Positions 20,736 through 34,600 of a stretch of DNA of 64,000 nucleotides are shown here, piece after piece. A model generated the notes under the pieces. That model did no database searches. It had not been told where the DNA came from and saw only the letters and a program-made list of their open reading frames with translations. Position 1 is the first letter of the stretch, and each line of letters opens with the position of its first letter. Source of the stretch: Euryodendron excelsum (lineage: Eukaryota > Streptophyta > Magnoliopsida > Ericales > Pentaphylacaceae); assembly GCA_033060915.1 (NCBI GenBank), contig CM065378.1, forward strand, positions 36,894,001 to 36,958,000, in the 5' to 3' direction. The position numbers were made by a program, and so were the translations under genes.

Positions 20736-21389
20736 ACCTTGAGTTAGAGTCGTACTTTAGGAGTCTTACATCTACTTTATGTGAACGTTCTAGTCCGTGG
20801 ATTGTATTCATATTATAAGTAAGGTTCGTATGTAATTGAAGTATGACATTTATACTTGAACGTAGTCATTGAGGCATTAAAATAAATGGAAAGAAATGCA
20901 TGAAAGGTAATTAAACTTGAAAGTATTTGGAGAGCGATAAGTTTTACTCATGACATATCGTTACTCATTTCTCTCCAATAGAACCGGTGCTAAACAAGGC
21001 GTTCCTTTCTTCAAGCTTGCCCAAGTTTTCTAATGGCTTCAATCTCTTCATTCACCTCCCTTCAACCTCTTCTTCCTTCAATCTCTCTTTCTCTCATTTT
21101 CCTCTCTTTTCTCCCTCTCTCAACCGATCGGGTGTCTGTGTGTGTCTATGTGGATGTGTTTGTTTTATGTTTATATAAGAGTGTATAAAATGACACACAT
21201 GGGAATAATCCCATGTTTCTCACCCTACAGGCTTAAGCTACAACACAAGCTCTCATTAGTCACTCTTGACTCAAATAAGGTAATAATTAATATAAACAAT
21301 GCAAATACTAGGAATTCTCATTAATATAACTAAATAAAGGTTCGGGATACTACATTAAGCATGTCATAGATCTCTTACTATGAATCATA

Positions 21390-21860
21390 GTTACAAAAAT
21401 AGAAAGGGGAAACGGAAAACGTTAGGAGAAATGGAAACGGGAAACACGGCCAAAAAATATAGGAGAAAACGAGAAGTGAAAAACGATTGGGAAACTTAAT
21501 AAGAAACTTTTCAAAAATTCAAAAGAAACTTAGTGAAGACCTTTGGAAAACTTAGTAGAAACCTATGCAAATAATTTCATAAATACTTAGTTAGAACTTA
21601 AGGGAAAAAATGTATAAAAATTAATATTTTAAGTTTTCAAAGTGTTTTTCAAGAGTTTCTCCTAAGTTTCTCGAGAGTTTCCGTTAAGTATCTCAAGAGT
21701 TTCCTAAGAATTTATTCAAAGTTTCTAAAGAGTTTCCAAAACGTTTTTTCTGCGTTTTCAAAACGTTTTCTCAAATTTTTAAAACAAATTTTGTAACTGT
21801 CTTAAAAACGCGTTTCTGCCTCCAAAAATGAGTTTCCATGCAATTATGCTATGAATACAA
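21390..21860. repeat. GAAAC-rich imperfect fold-back
   Basis: The left part is rich in GGGAAAC/GAAACTTAG motifs and the right part in their complements (GTTTCTC, AGAGTTTCC). The halves could pair over about 200 bp each. No coding content. It may be a degenerate MITE; no target duplication was found. Confidence 0.4.
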
Positions 21861-21904
21861 AATTGTAATTCAATAATTTTTATAAAAATTATTTATTTTA
21901 ATTT

Positions 21905-22231
21905 AAATATACTGGGCCGGATTGGGGCCGAACAATAAAGCTTTAGGAGGCTTCGGATTAAGAGTTTGGGCCCATTTCGAATAGACAACCCATACATTGC
22001 CCGTACAGTAAAACCTTCGCTTCGCCTCGCCTCGCCTCGGCCGCTCAAGCCAAAGCTCTCAGACTTCTCTGTAAGCCTTCTCTCTCTCTGTGTGTCTCTC
22101 TCTCTCTGTCTCACATACAAACAGATATATATATATATATATATATGTTTATGTATATGTATATGCGTAGCACATAATTGTGTTGGGTCTGATTGATTTC
22201 TTTTGAACGTGTAGGGAAAGAGACTAATAAA
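21905..22231 (+). promoter_or_regulatory. NAA50 promoter and 5' UTR
   Basis: Contains site II/TCP-type elements: TGGGCC near 21913, GGGGCC near 21924 and TTGGGCCC near 21966, common in plant housekeeping promoters. A CGCCT repeat lies at 22022-22040, CT repeats near 22078-22110 and a TA repeat at about 22121-22145. A possible 5' UTR intron runs from GTAAGCC (about 22070) to GTGTAG (22210-22214). The start is ATG 22232. Confidence 0.55.
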
Positions 22232-25200
22232 ATGGGAGCTGGTCGGGAAGTCACAATCTCATTGGATGGAGTGAGGGACAAGAATCTGATGCAACTGAAG
22301 AAGCTCAACACTGCCCTCTTCCCTGTTCGCTACAACGATAAATACTACGCTGATGCTCTCGCCTCCGGCGAATTCACCAAGCTAGGTCCGATTCTAAATC
22401 CTGGGTTTTTCTTATTCTTGCGTTGTCCTTAATGGCGTGTTCTTGTTATGGGCTTCAATACAATCTCTGTTCTCTTGTTTCTCGGCCTTGTTTAATTCTA
22501 GGGTTACGGGTGGTAACTATTCTGTTAAAATTTGGTTCGAATGAGTTGGTGTTGTTGACCCATCATGGGAGGTTTTTGTTCTTTTATTTAGTCGTTTTGA
22601 CTTTAATGTAAAACAATGTCAAATTCACGAGCTACGTCCGATTCTTCCTCGGGGTTTGGCTTATTGTTGCATTTTGTTCACTGGGTTTTTCTTCTTGTGC
22701 CCAAATAGTTCTCCATGTTATGTATGGTATTAAATGTAGAAGAGATCATGGGAGGGTTTTGGGCTTTACCACTATGCATTAGGAAATGTTGGTTTATGGT
22801 TTAATCATTGAAGCTGACTTGTTATTGGGTAATTAAGGGTTTCTGGTTTTGCTTTTAGTGGTTCGGAAGTTTTTTATTGCTACAATGATAATTGATGCTT
22901 CACCAGTGCACTTATTATTGTCAAATTCCTGTGAATTGGTTCGATTTATCCTCTGGGTTTTGCTGCTTGTTGCCTTCTGTTGGATGGTTTGATTCTATTT
23001 ATTTGTTTTAATGATTTAAGGCTGATCAATTGATGGGTAGTGGATATATGTAGTTTTAGTTAGTTATTAATTGTGTTTGCTGCTACAACTAAATTTATGT
23101 CAATGTCTTTGCCCCAGAAGACTTATGAAACTAGGTGTAGATTATTGTCTAGGTTTTTGCTTGAATTGATTGGGTATTCTGATCCTGCACTTTCAGTGAT
23201 CCCTTTGAAGTCTTGTTCATTAGGTTTTGGGCTTTATACAATAGGAAATGTTAGTTTCAGTTTTCAATGGATCGAATTAGATGATTAGTCGCTGAGGCAT
23301 AAATGTGTAAGGGAGGTTGTAGTCCCCCTCCCTTCTCTCTCTCTCTCTCTCGTGTTGGAAATGTATACAACATTTCTGGAGTATATGCTTTGGGATATCA
23401 ATCTGCCCTTTTATTCCATGTTGGCTCTTAGAATTCTGCTTCTCTGCCTATAAGCTAATTATCCACTGAATTTATGAAGAAGGATGAAGTTTTAGGTACT
23501 ATCATTTTGCTAGAAGGTGTATCCACTGATATACTTGTGTAAACATGCATATAAGAATGCCTTTCTGTTTTGTTACCTGGTTTTTGTCAGCTATTTATCA
23601 TTTAAGTGAGGAACTATATCAGTGGAATTTATTTTTTTCACTTCTTTGATTGATTATGAGTTCCCCTGGTTGCATTTTATTCTTCCACAGTTGCACGTTT
23701 AGCTGCAATTCTTAACAAGAACAACGAAATATAACTACAAATTGTGTGTTCTACTGAATTCAGGAGTTGGGTTCTTAAAAATTGCAGATATCTTCTCTTT
23801 AACAGATTCTTTCATTCATTATGCAATCATTCGGAAGAGTTATTCTTGTAGAAGATGGTCTGGATGTCCTCTTGCGCATAATGGTCATGACAAGCTTACT
23901 ATCATGTACAATCTTAATATCATGAACTAATTGATATCAGTTGATTGCACTTTTCTAGTGTTGTTGTGAATGATATCATGAACTAGTTAATAACAACAGA
24001 TCCATGTTCATTTAGCTAGAGACCTCAATAGGCTTAAGAGTCCTAGGTTATGCATACTCTTCTTATTTTACAGAACTAGAAGCATAGTGCATTGTAGCCA
24101 AAGGGTTCAACTAACTGATGCAGAGTATACAAACAAAGGAGTATCTTTAGGACTGCTGGGGACTGAGGAATATTCCACGACCTGGCTATAGTGCATACGC
24201 ATAATACCAAAAATTCTGATATGATTAGTATAGCCTCGTCTACGTTATTAGAATCATACCTTTGAGTTCTCTCTAGTTTGATCGCAAATATCAAGTAATA
24301 GCAACAAACACGAATCAATTGTTTGAACTCAACATTTGAATTTCTATTGTATTCCTCGTATACGTCTTACTCCAGAGAGAGTAGGTTCATAGCTGCTAGG
24401 CTTTCTCTTCCTCACAAAAAACGTGTATCTCTCAATTATAAGTAAGTGTAACCCTAACTGCTCTTAGAGTACGTATATATAGAGGCTACAGCAGGGACTA
24501 GAGGATTAGTATAACTAGGGCTTCCTATGCAAATAAGGATTCCTAATCCAACCAGTATTAATCCTTATTTACGTGAATTATAATTTATATCATTAATGAA
24601 TTATAATTGCACTCCCTGTCATACTAGGAATTATATTTCGAGCTCTATAATATTAAATGCTTATTTATCTCTCCACGTTAAGATTACAGATACAGTCTAT
24701 TAAATTAAATTACTAAGAATTAAATTAAAAGACTTATTTAATTTCTTGAGACCTTCCACTTAACTTATTTGATATGTCAGATTCGTAATCCACTTGCAGG
24801 ATTTGACATAATCAAAACTTATAAGCTTCCTCAATGGGGTATCGTCAATCTCTATACCGAGACGAGGATTCCATCAATAATTAATGTTCACCGTACATGT
24901 AATGTTATCGTCCAACTCACTGAGTTTATTGATCCATAAAGAATCTCACTCTTCTGTGAATCAAAACAATAAACACTACATACACGTATCTATTTATTAT
25001 ATTAAGATTAAGAGCATAAGTACTTATAATAATCATGAGATATTAATTGTTTTATATGGCCAGTATAAAAGTAATTACCTCAATACGGTCCTGTTCAATA
25101 CACACAAAGTGTACTAATGCAAGGAGTTGGAATTATACCGTTCTCCATAGTCAAGACAGACCTATTAAAATCTTGTACTACAGTCCTACTGATGGTGTGT

Positions 25201-28200
25201 TCAGTTTCATCTAAGATTGTGAACGATAAACTTAAATTCCATAAGAACTGATGATTTAATCTTCCGTGTGTAAGTCGTACTCTATACACCAAATCATCTA
25301 CTATATAGAATAAGAAACACACATGCAAAATCATTAAATAAATAATGCAATGCAAACATTGCTTACACAAATTTTCATTAAAATGGAATAACTAATTTAT
25401 TAATAAATACTAAAGCCAATACACAACACATGTCTTTCAGTATAAATTCCTAACAAGGTCGTCGTATAATCAAGTCGTATTTTAATTTGAAGTTGTATTA
25501 TATGTTTTTTGCTGGGTTGTTGCTCCTAGTGTAGTGCTGTTGCTACTTACCTATGTTTTAAGAGTTTGGGGTATTTTGGAAATCTTTAGATATGCAAGAC
25601 AAAAGCTGTTCTAGTCAATGGGTCATAATATGGTTCAAGTTATGTAATGGTGATCTGTATTAGGTTTGGAATATTCAATCGACGTAAAGTTGCCTGTATT
25701 AGAGTCTTATTCTTATTTGAATTGGGAAGTCTACATATTTTAAATAGCTATGCTATGTTTCTATTGAATAGGAGTTAGGTTGAGAGATTTATTTAATGTT
25801 TCAGACAATTTTTGCTGACTGTTGATAGCAAGTTTAAGTTGCCAAAACTAACATATATGGTTTTCTCTTCAGTGACATAAAACACAGATCTGTTGTTATT
25901 GCCCCTATAGCAGCCTGTTGTGATTTAAGATTTATTTACTGTGTTTCAGACAATTTTTGCTGACTGCTGATAGCAAGTTTAAGTTGGCAAAACTAACACA
26001 TATGGTTTTGTCCTCATTGACATAAATCACAGATCTGTTGTTATTGCTCCTTTAGCAGCCCGTCTTGATTTAAGATTTTTGGTCATTCGGATTTTGCACT
26101 CATATAGGGCATCGCTTGGATGTTTTGTAGTCTAAACCATTAACCATCTCATTAGCCATCAAATTTTCCAAATTAGTTTGAATGGTTTCCTTTTGAGAGA
26201 GTTTGTGCATGAACTTATCAGAGGACTTTGTTTGGATTATTAAACATAAATCTCGTTATTTTCCCTGATATGCACCATTTATGTTCTTAAAATCTATCGT
26301 ACTCCCTGGGAGTGATTTTTCTTGGTATGCATCTTCTATGTTGGTTAGCATTGTTTACTATTATCATTATCATCATCACTGCCGCCATCATCATCTGTAT
26401 TATTATGATGTTCAAGATCTGTACTTTGATGTGCATCATTCCTCCCCTCCAGAACATGTAATTTGTATAGGAGGAGCTGCTTTAAAAACAAGCTTGTTGA
26501 TCTTAATTTTGGTTTTACTGGTAGCATCTAGCCCTAGGCAACAATTCATTTATGAAGATGGCTCTTGGAAGGTTAAGAAAGTGGTTAGATGATGGTGGGC
26601 GGGGAGGTCTAGTTTGTTACTCAAAACAAGTAGCAATTAGTCATACTTACATTTTTGGTTCTCCAATGACTGGGTAATATTTTAAACTTCCTTATCCTTT
26701 TTTCTATATTTAACTTTTTGAATTTTTTTCTCTTAGGTTGTTTAAGTCTGTTTGAATTTAGGAGTAAACATAAATGGAAGGAAATAGAGATTTGTTGCCC
26801 ATGGAAAATGAAATGAAATAAAATAATAATGAAGAAGGAATAACTTTTTTAATGAGTAAAAGGTGTATATAAAAGGAAGCCAATAAAGGGGTGCAACCCT
26901 GTACAAAAGAACAGCTTACTAGCATGTACAAAAGAAGGAAATACTTGTCTTAACCTTCCTATCATGCAAAGCTAAAAATGCTCAAAAAACCTTACACCTT
27001 CAAGTTTGACATGCGAATCATTTTCAACCGTTAAGTTGATCAAGATTCATATCTTATATGTTAAATTACAAGCCACCATTTTTTTTTCAACCTCAACTAA
27101 CATTCTTTTACAGTTGTTGGCCTTCATGCACATTGTTAAACCACATCAACTTCTTTTTCCTTGTCTTCTCTACTCTTCCACTTTTAGCTTATCATTAATG
27201 TGTTCATTTATCTGTCCATATTTCCTGGTATTGCCCCTCATCCTTCTTAAGGTCTTCCTCTGGTTGTGCTCATTTACCCAACATGTTGTCTTGACTGTCT
27301 AATATTCATACAAATGGAAGAAAAAACTTATTAGTTTCTTGTTTCGTGGAAATAATTTGTGATAGCAGTCATTGTCTTTTGGATTCAATATGTTAATGGT
27401 CGACTCGTCCTTGGCCTTGCTACAGTTATCATGTCAATGTTGGAAAAAGAAATTTGAGTTATTCTCGAAGCCCAATATATGCTTAACTTTAATAATTGTA
27501 GGTAGCAAGTAATGGGTTCTTGTCGAGGACCTGAGATAGTCCACACAAGATGGCTTTGTGTTGGAGGGGTTTGGACTTCATTAAGAGACAGACAGAGAGT
27601 CTGACTGTAATGGGCCTAGGGATGTGAATTCCAACCCAGGAGTCACCAAGGCGCAGCTTCAGAGGCATTCATAGCCAAGGCTGACTTTATGACCTAAGAG
27701 TTAGATTAGCCAGCAAAAATGGGTACAGTGACCATTAACAGCTGACTTCATGCCCAGATAGGTAGATTGGCTATTAAATACAGGAGTACATGCATGTAGT
27801 GAATAATTAGTAAGCCTGCACATATGGTAAACGTCGCTAGTTGCTTGAGGTGCCAAAGGACCTTGTTGGTGTGCTAGAGCTCCTATGCTGAAGAATGTGC
27901 AAGATGCAAAAGGTCCTCTTTCTCTCTCAGAGATGGCCAAGTGGCAATCTGTACTTCTGAGGTCTTGAAGCTGGGCCACAGTGGCTAGCCCTTGAATCTG
28001 GTTGCTCAACCATGAAACCCCTAGGATTCGGGGTCTGCTAGAGAACCAGTTTCATATTGCAGATGTGTGCCAATCTCGATGAGCTCTTTGCTCCTACTTG
28101 CCACCCAGATTGGCCTTAATACTTCAAGGTTTGTGTGCCTTGGGAACACTTTGATTAGGGGGTTAAGACCACCTCGGTGATGCCCTTGGCATTTAGCTCA

Positions 28201-30482
28201 GATTTCAGAGCGCTTTGCGTGTTAGCCTTGCATACAAAGAAGAAGTTGCCCATCTCAGAATGGGCTGAATTAGTAGAGTTATAAAAATCTCAGAAGGGTC
28301 TAAGGTTTCAAAAATTGATCAGTACGGTTATATAACTGCGTAATGAATAATATGGGTCAGAGTAAATTCATAGCTGTGCTGTGATGAGCTGCTACTGTCC
28401 TGTGTTAGCTGTACAGTCCGCTGCAGTACATGAATTTGTCAGTTACCTCAACAATGTTTATAGACCTCTTGTCATCATTTTTCACATTCACAACTACGGG
28501 AACTGATCGTTAATCATTGTCCGATGCTCCTGCTACTCTCATATAGTGACCTTGACTGTAAACATTACTGAGTTTAGAACTATTGTTAGGAGGGAAGAAC
28601 CACATGCTGAGAGGTCTTTGAACCTTGTTGAAGGAGACCATGCCATGTGGAGGTGGTGTTATCTGGAAGTCTGTGGATGACTTTTATGTAGAGCCTCTGT
28701 TAGAAACACGTGGCTGAAGTGCTTTCCCCATTGTTCACAACTATAATGAATACTACAACTAAGTTTCAATTTTTTGATGAATCTTCTGATATCAACATTA
28801 CCAGATCCTTTCGTAACCTCAATCATTTACTGGACTCTCTGATTTATTGCCAATATTTTATAGAATGATCCCTGAATCTGAAGAATTGTTATATAAACAA
28901 TTCCTAAACCTTAATTTTTCAGCATGACAAGGTAAATGAATTATTTTCTGAACTCTAATGACTTAGTGCCAATATCTTGTAGAATAATCTCTGAATCTGA
29001 AAATTTGTTATGTAAACTATTCCTGAACCTTAATTTTTCAGCATGACATGGTAAATGGTCCATGAGTTTCCCTCAGTTAAGATAAGACACTTGCAAACCT
29101 GTCTACTCAGCATAGGATCTAGTATAATGTTGTGATTTTCCTTTTAAAGTGATGGTAACTAGTGCATTTCATACAACTTGGCAACATGTGGGCATGTTGA
29201 ACACTCAAAAACATGTCTATTTCTGTGCGTTTTCAAAATGTGCAGAAAAAGTTTTTGATCTCCCTTTGTTATGGGATGTTGTGTAGGTGATAATTTGTGT
29301 TATATTGATGCTTCTTGATGCACAGTATTGGTATGTATGTAGACTTATGACCATTCTGCTAAACTTTGTGCCACAACTCTTTATGAATTTTCCACAAGAG
29401 CACATACGCAGAAATAAAAATTGATATGAATAAACATGTTCAATGGACAGTTAACAACTACAAATTTGTAAAGCCATCTCTACATCGCAGGATTTGGGGA
29501 TTCACCATGCCCACCACCAGTATCTCTGTTGGAGTTACACCCAAATTGTTCTAAAATTTTATTTCTTTTCTCCTTTTGTTCAGCATACTACAGTGATATT
29601 TGTGTTGGTGCAATTGCATGTCGACTTGAAAAGAAGGAAGGTGGGGCTGTCCGTGTATACATAATGACATTGGGTGTTTTGGCACCATATCGCGGGCTAG
29701 GTATTGGTGAGTAACCTGTTTCGTTCCCTCATGCTTTTTCTCTTGTACGGGAACTGATTAGGAAACCTTAAAGAACTGCTTTTGAATCTTACTATTTCAA
29801 ATGATAAAGCCTATTGGGTATGCACATACAGGAGTTGTGTTAATGAAGTATCTCAGCATGCCTCCTTTCTGCAAATATGGAAGCGGCTTTGATTTGTTCC
29901 ACTAGCTTGAGATTAATTTTGTTTGCGTCCTGACCCTCTTGCCATTTCCCAACAATTCTCTAGATTTTGCAATTACCTTAAGGAAGAGTCAAATTTCATG
30001 ACTTGCCTAGCAATACTATCTGAATTTTATGAACTTTTATCAAAAAACATTGGTTATCAAGAGTGAGACCAGAATCAAATAACTAATGCCAACACCTGCT
30101 GAAAATCAGTTCTCTCATTAATCTTTTTTTTATTTTTTATTCTGGTCTAAGAGACAAGGTCTGGTCGAAAAAGAAACTAAAAATGAATTGAGGAAGCTGA
30201 GGAAGAAAATCGTTGCTGAAATTTTTTGCTCATTTAGTTAATATGGATTTTGGATTTGGTGCAGGTACAAAGCTGTTAAACCATGTTCTTGATCTTTGCT
30301 CCAAGCAGAACATCGGTGAGATTTACTTGCATGTGCAGACAAACAATGAAGACGCGATCAATTTTTATAAGAAATTTGGGTTCGAAATCACGGATACCAT
30401 CCATAACTATTACACAAACATTACCCCACCAGACTGCTACGTTGTTACCAAGTTGATTGATCAACCTCAAGCAAAGAAATAA
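22232..30482 (+). CDS. NAA50: N-alpha-acetyltransferase 50 (NatE catalytic subunit), 164 aa
   Basis: Exons 22232-22385, 29584-29706 and 30265-30482 (495 nt with stop) join in frame at GT-AG introns. The protein starts MGAGREVTISLDGVRDKN and is a GNAT-fold acetyltransferase. The acetyl-CoA loop PYRGLGIG (R/QxxGxG/A) lies at the end of exon 2. The peptide-binding loop LFPVRYNDKYY is at residues 29-39, and IYLHVQTNNEDAINFYKKFG is the conserved core strand-helix of exon 3. NAA50 acetylates the N-terminal Met of nascent proteins and associates with the NatA complex on ribosomes. Length equals that of plant orthologues as I recall them. Intron 1 is 7.2 kb and holds a Copia-type LTR and local duplications. 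The gene is convergent with the minus-strand gene ending at 31611. Confidence 0.95.
24240..25455 (-). mobile_element. Copia-type LTR (solo or truncated) in NAA50 intron 1
   Basis: On the minus strand the sequence starts TGTTAGGAATTTATACTG at 25455, the usual start of many plant Ty1/copia LTRs. A TATATATA box follows near 24474 and a leader-like stretch after it. The far end is uncertain because no matching duplication of AGGTC (25456-25460) was found. No copia proteins are present. Confidence 0.55.
25787..26075 (+). repeat. 142-145 bp tandem duplication in NAA50 intron 1
   Basis: The unit containing TTTCAGACAATTTTTGCTGA, AAACTAACA, ATATGGTTTT and ACAGATCTGTTGTTATTGC occurs twice, from 25787 and from 25929, with about 10% divergence. 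Confidence 0.85.
26320..28720. other. NAA50 intron 1, unclassified DNA
   Basis: Contains a CAT-type simple repeat near 26355-26400 and a possible retroposon tail around 26850-26960. A less AT-rich block at 27480-28720 is one I do not recognise. Short open frames here have no family match and are not called as genes. Confidence 0.35.
28821..29058 (+). repeat. 119-bp tandem duplication in NAA50 intron 1
   Basis: Two copies (28821-28939, 28940-29058) share GCCAATAT, CTGAATCTGAA, CTTAATTTTTCAGCATGACA and GGTAAATG in order. Divergence is noticeable. Confidence 0.8.
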
Positions 30483-31610
30483 GAATTTAGGGTTGGTTGC
30501 CTGCTAGTTCCCCCTCGGTTATTATATCCTTGTAGTGGACTTCACCTTGCATCAATTAAACTCGGAGTCTAATATGAAACGCTTAAAAGAGTTTACAAAT
30601 ATGCTAGTATACAGAAGTCAGCTGGGTTATTGACCATTTTCATACCTTGTGCTTCTGATGAGTTGGATGCCTTTATTGTTAATCTCATTTGTCTAAGAAC
30701 AGTTTTGAACTCGTGTATTTTACTTTATAGAGACTATTAGAAGGGGATTCCCGTGTAACAAAGACACTGAAATAAATCCATTTACATGTTTCACTTGGCC
30801 ACCATCTGTAAGTGATTTTATCAGATTACTTATTATGGTTGTGCTGAATTTGATTGAAGGATAGCTTGTCAAGATGGTTAAGGATAGCCTAAGTTGGTTG
30901 CTTGATTTGTATCAAGGTTTATCAAGATGGTTCTTTGATTTGTATATCACAACCTAAAGAAGATATGGTGTGTGATACCACTATGCTTCCTGTGTTAGAA
31001 AGGTCCAGGAGAAGAAATCGAAATCCAGAATTATGTTATCGTCAATTGCTTTGGCAAATTATCGGACAATAGGGCCTCCCAATTGCAATGTCACCAATAG
31101 ATTGGAATGCACTGCTCTGATGAAAGAATGTGTAAAAGCCTAAAATTCCACTTTGCATAAGTTAATGCTCTGAAAGAATTAGAACCACAATGAGAAAATG
31201 TTATGAAGGTAAACATTAACAATGTCCAGTCACAGGACCTTAGCACCACCAACATACAAGAGCTAAGGGATCATGCGTATGCAAGACGGAAGCAGGGTCA
31301 ACCATCAGTCGCATGCACAGAACAAGATAGATGAACAAAAGGAAAGAATAATTTTACATAGATGTGTGTACTATTGAAAGCCATACTAGGAAAGAAGATA
31401 TATCTACAGCTCCTAGGTTTAAAATCTGAATGTACAAGTTTATATCTACATATATCCAGCAGCCTCGTATTGGTGAACATTATTACAAGGAGTTGTCCGT
31501 TATTACATAAGTACAGAATCTGGCAAACAATATCAATGCTTGAACAAGAAGGTATTAGTAATTCACAGAGGTCCACCACCATGGCACCATCTCAAGGCTG
31601 GATTGACTAT
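30483..31610. other. Convergent 3' intergenic region
   Basis: Holds the 3' UTRs of NAA50 (+) and the unknown plastid-protein gene (-). An AATAAA motif lies near 30770. No further gene is seen. Confidence 0.5.
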
Positions 31611-34600
31611 TCAGTAAGCCACACCACGAGCAAAACTATCACCATCATGAAGTAGAGACTCTGTCAGCCAATAACCATCCCATGAACCACCAACCCTCTG
31701 CCAATTTGAATCCAGAGTCAGTTAAGGTACTCAGTAGTGCGTAACAACAGGGAAGAAGTCTACATGAAAACTGTGCATGTGAACAATTTGAAAACAAAGG
31801 CTTTCCTTCTTTTTCTTCACCACATAGCGCTATTAGTTTGAGTGCTCCTTCACCTCAAAAGAGGGGTTCAAGCTTCAAGTTCCAATTAGAAGACAGATCA
31901 CTGTATGGTACTCAAAAGGGGGGAGAGAGAGAGGTGTTTTGCCTTTTTTTCCTTTAATTTTCTTTCCTTCTGTTTTTTTTTTTTTTAATAATCTTTTTGT
32001 GTTGAAATGAGCAATGGAGTGTTCATGTGGGGTCTCACATGCAACCTATTCAAAATATTCGAGTGCAGCAGTGCAGGCTTGCCTACAAAAGGTCACACAT
32101 ACCTGGCATCCTATTAGATCTCATTGGATTGATGACAAGACCAGATCTCAAGAATACATAAACCAATTTTCTCAATCTGATTCAATGGCTAGCATGACCA
32201 TATATTTGAGATAAGCACTTATCAAACCCGAGGTTTATTGCGTTTAAAAAGTTCTACCCCCTCACAGATGTTTACTTTTCTTAGAAATTCACCATTGTAC
32301 ACAGTTCAAAACTGTGGACCAGCCAGCTACAACATAAAGCACAGCCCAACAACCAATCAGTGATTAGACACTCATAACTGCCCAAAGTTTGTTGTATGGC
32401 GATATTGAATGTCTATATAAGCACTTGCATTGGGCACGTGATGACGAGAGTCTTATGTACATGTATTCCCAATGAGAACTAATTGTACCAGGGAAAAAGC
32501 TAGTTGCTCTCCTAAATAAAAAATAACACTTCATTGCCCCTAGAAAGAAAGTCATCAAGTCAGGAGGTTAGTGTAGGTTTCTGTTCTGTATATGGCTATA
32601 GGTTTCACAAGCACACATTTAAGAAGACAAATGTAATCATTGTTCATTAAACTGACAAATATCATACACAAAAGGAGTAATGAGCAAACCTGAACCATGG
32701 TAAATTGAAATATTTCTTCCTCCTCAGGGCGAGATCCACGTATCCAAACCCGCTGCTTGTATTGATTCTGTTTCCCATTTTAAACAAACTGTCAATTAGA
32801 ATAAATCATGAATTTTATTTTCTTTTCATGACAGCATTTAAACCTCAATGTGATCTCTCTTCAAATCATAAGTTTCTTTTACCTCCTTTGCATGCAAACT
32901 GCTCAATATCTTCCTTTCCCTGTGACCAAGTAACACTCGATAGGTTGAATGGTGGAAAATCCGCCTGAACCTTTCAAACTGCATGCATAGAAGAGAAGCC
33001 AACCAAGAGAGCACATTAGCTTACACAACATCATATGTTAGGAATAGGGTAGACTAAATTTTAGAGCTGCTTTTGCAACGTCTAGAATTTTTTTCAACAG
33101 ACAATGTTCTACAGGTGCTTTGCATGAAGATGGAGTAAAAGGTATCGAAGTACTCTGGCCATTATGGTCCAGATGTAATATTTACTGACCTGCCCCAAGT
33201 CAAAGAAGGGCCCAAAATAGGTAGACCTTTCAAATGGATCAAATCCAGCAAACTGTCAAGACAAGAGACACAAGTATTTCAAAACTTGCCAGCTCTTCAT
33301 ATAACCTAGAACCAATTAAGAAGCAGTAATAGGATCTGAGATTAGAAATTACCCTGTACATGACTTCAATCCCATAATCTTGACGGGGCTGGTCATTGAA
33401 CATCAATGCATCAAGCTGATACCTGACAGCTTCTTCTGCACTAAACTATAACAAGATATTAAAGTAGGTTCATATGCTAGAAGAAAACAATAGCGATGCC
33501 TGGTGATCAATCTTTCAGATGAGAAAGTTACATTTAGTCTAGGGCCAAAAGGTCTCTTTCTGCGAGATTCAAGCCTGCAATACAAAAATATCCCTAATTA
33601 GTACAAAAGGGAGTGGTTTGGTATCTACTCTAAGCAGAGACATATAGTTTTGATGAAATGTTGAATAGAAGAAGAAAATGGAGAAGAGAAGGCAAAAGAC
33701 AAGTACAACATGGTTCAAACACTATGGCCTACGTCCAAGGAAGAAAGCCCAAAAGGTCTACGTCTTCTCTTATTAGTTTCTCACATATTATTTACAATCA
33801 ACCACCCAAATGCATATGGTGGTAAAATGTAATACATGTTAAACATGTGAAATATTGCAATTTAAATTATCATGGATTTCATGGAATCAATCACCCCAAA
33901 AATTCAACACCATGATTCTTTCAATCAATCCCATGCATCACTCCATTCATGGATTCTCTAATTAAAAGATATGAAAACCAAGTCTACACAATGCTTGATA
34001 TTGGAATAATCTTCAACAAGTTTAATAAAGATGAACACTGCCCAGGAAATACAAAACAAAACTTTAGGGACAACTAAGCAAAAGGCATTATCAAACCAAC
34101 CTCAAGACCCACAGAACCAATCCTAGCGCCTATCCCATTTATATGTCCTAGTATTTCATATTCAACGTTTGTGGATGTGTTTAGTCTAGTGTGATTTCTC
34201 ATCATAAGTTGCTGCATTTCTAGTTAAAGTAAGGCTCAAAGACCATGTGCCATAGTCCTCGGCATAATCTACACATGCCTCAGAATTGGTCCATTTGTTT
34301 GACTTACTATTTGAAGGTTATGAGTTGGACCTCAGTTGTCACTCCAAATGATGACTTCACTTTAAAAGGAATAAGCACTCCAAGTGTCTGATATAGGAAG
34401 AAGAGAAACAAAATATGTTTCATCTCCCTGCGTACAATTTCAATACTGGAAAGTGGAAAAATAACATTAAAAATTTTAGAAATGATTGTTTCGTGCTTAA
34501 GCTGCTAAAAATAGAGTAAGTTCAAACACCCAATAAATTCACTCTATTTGTAATGAACCCATAGGATCACAAAGTAAAAATTACATTTTATGCTTTTTAG

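Larger units (their letters stand above)
19002..21354 (+). mobile_element. Solo LTR, 2.35 kb, probable Del/Tekay chromovirus type
   Basis: It begins TGTCACGACTCGAAACC and ends TTCGGGATACTACA, i.e. TG...CA, and is flanked by the 5-bp duplication TTAAG (18997-19001 and 21355-21359). No internal coding region or second LTR is present, so it is a solo LTR. A TATATAA box at about 21172-21178 places U3 on the left and a short R-U5 on the right, giving plus orientation. The terminal motifs resemble long LTRs of the Del/Tekay lineage; that assignment is from memory. Confidence 0.82.

Noticed and set aside
21893..22311. Short frames on both strands before NAA50
   Set aside because: They lie in the promoter and 5' UTR with CT and TA repeats and have no homology.
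24000..24240. Copia RNase H remnant beside the copia-type LTR
   Set aside because: Only a vague resemblance in translation; not enough to call.
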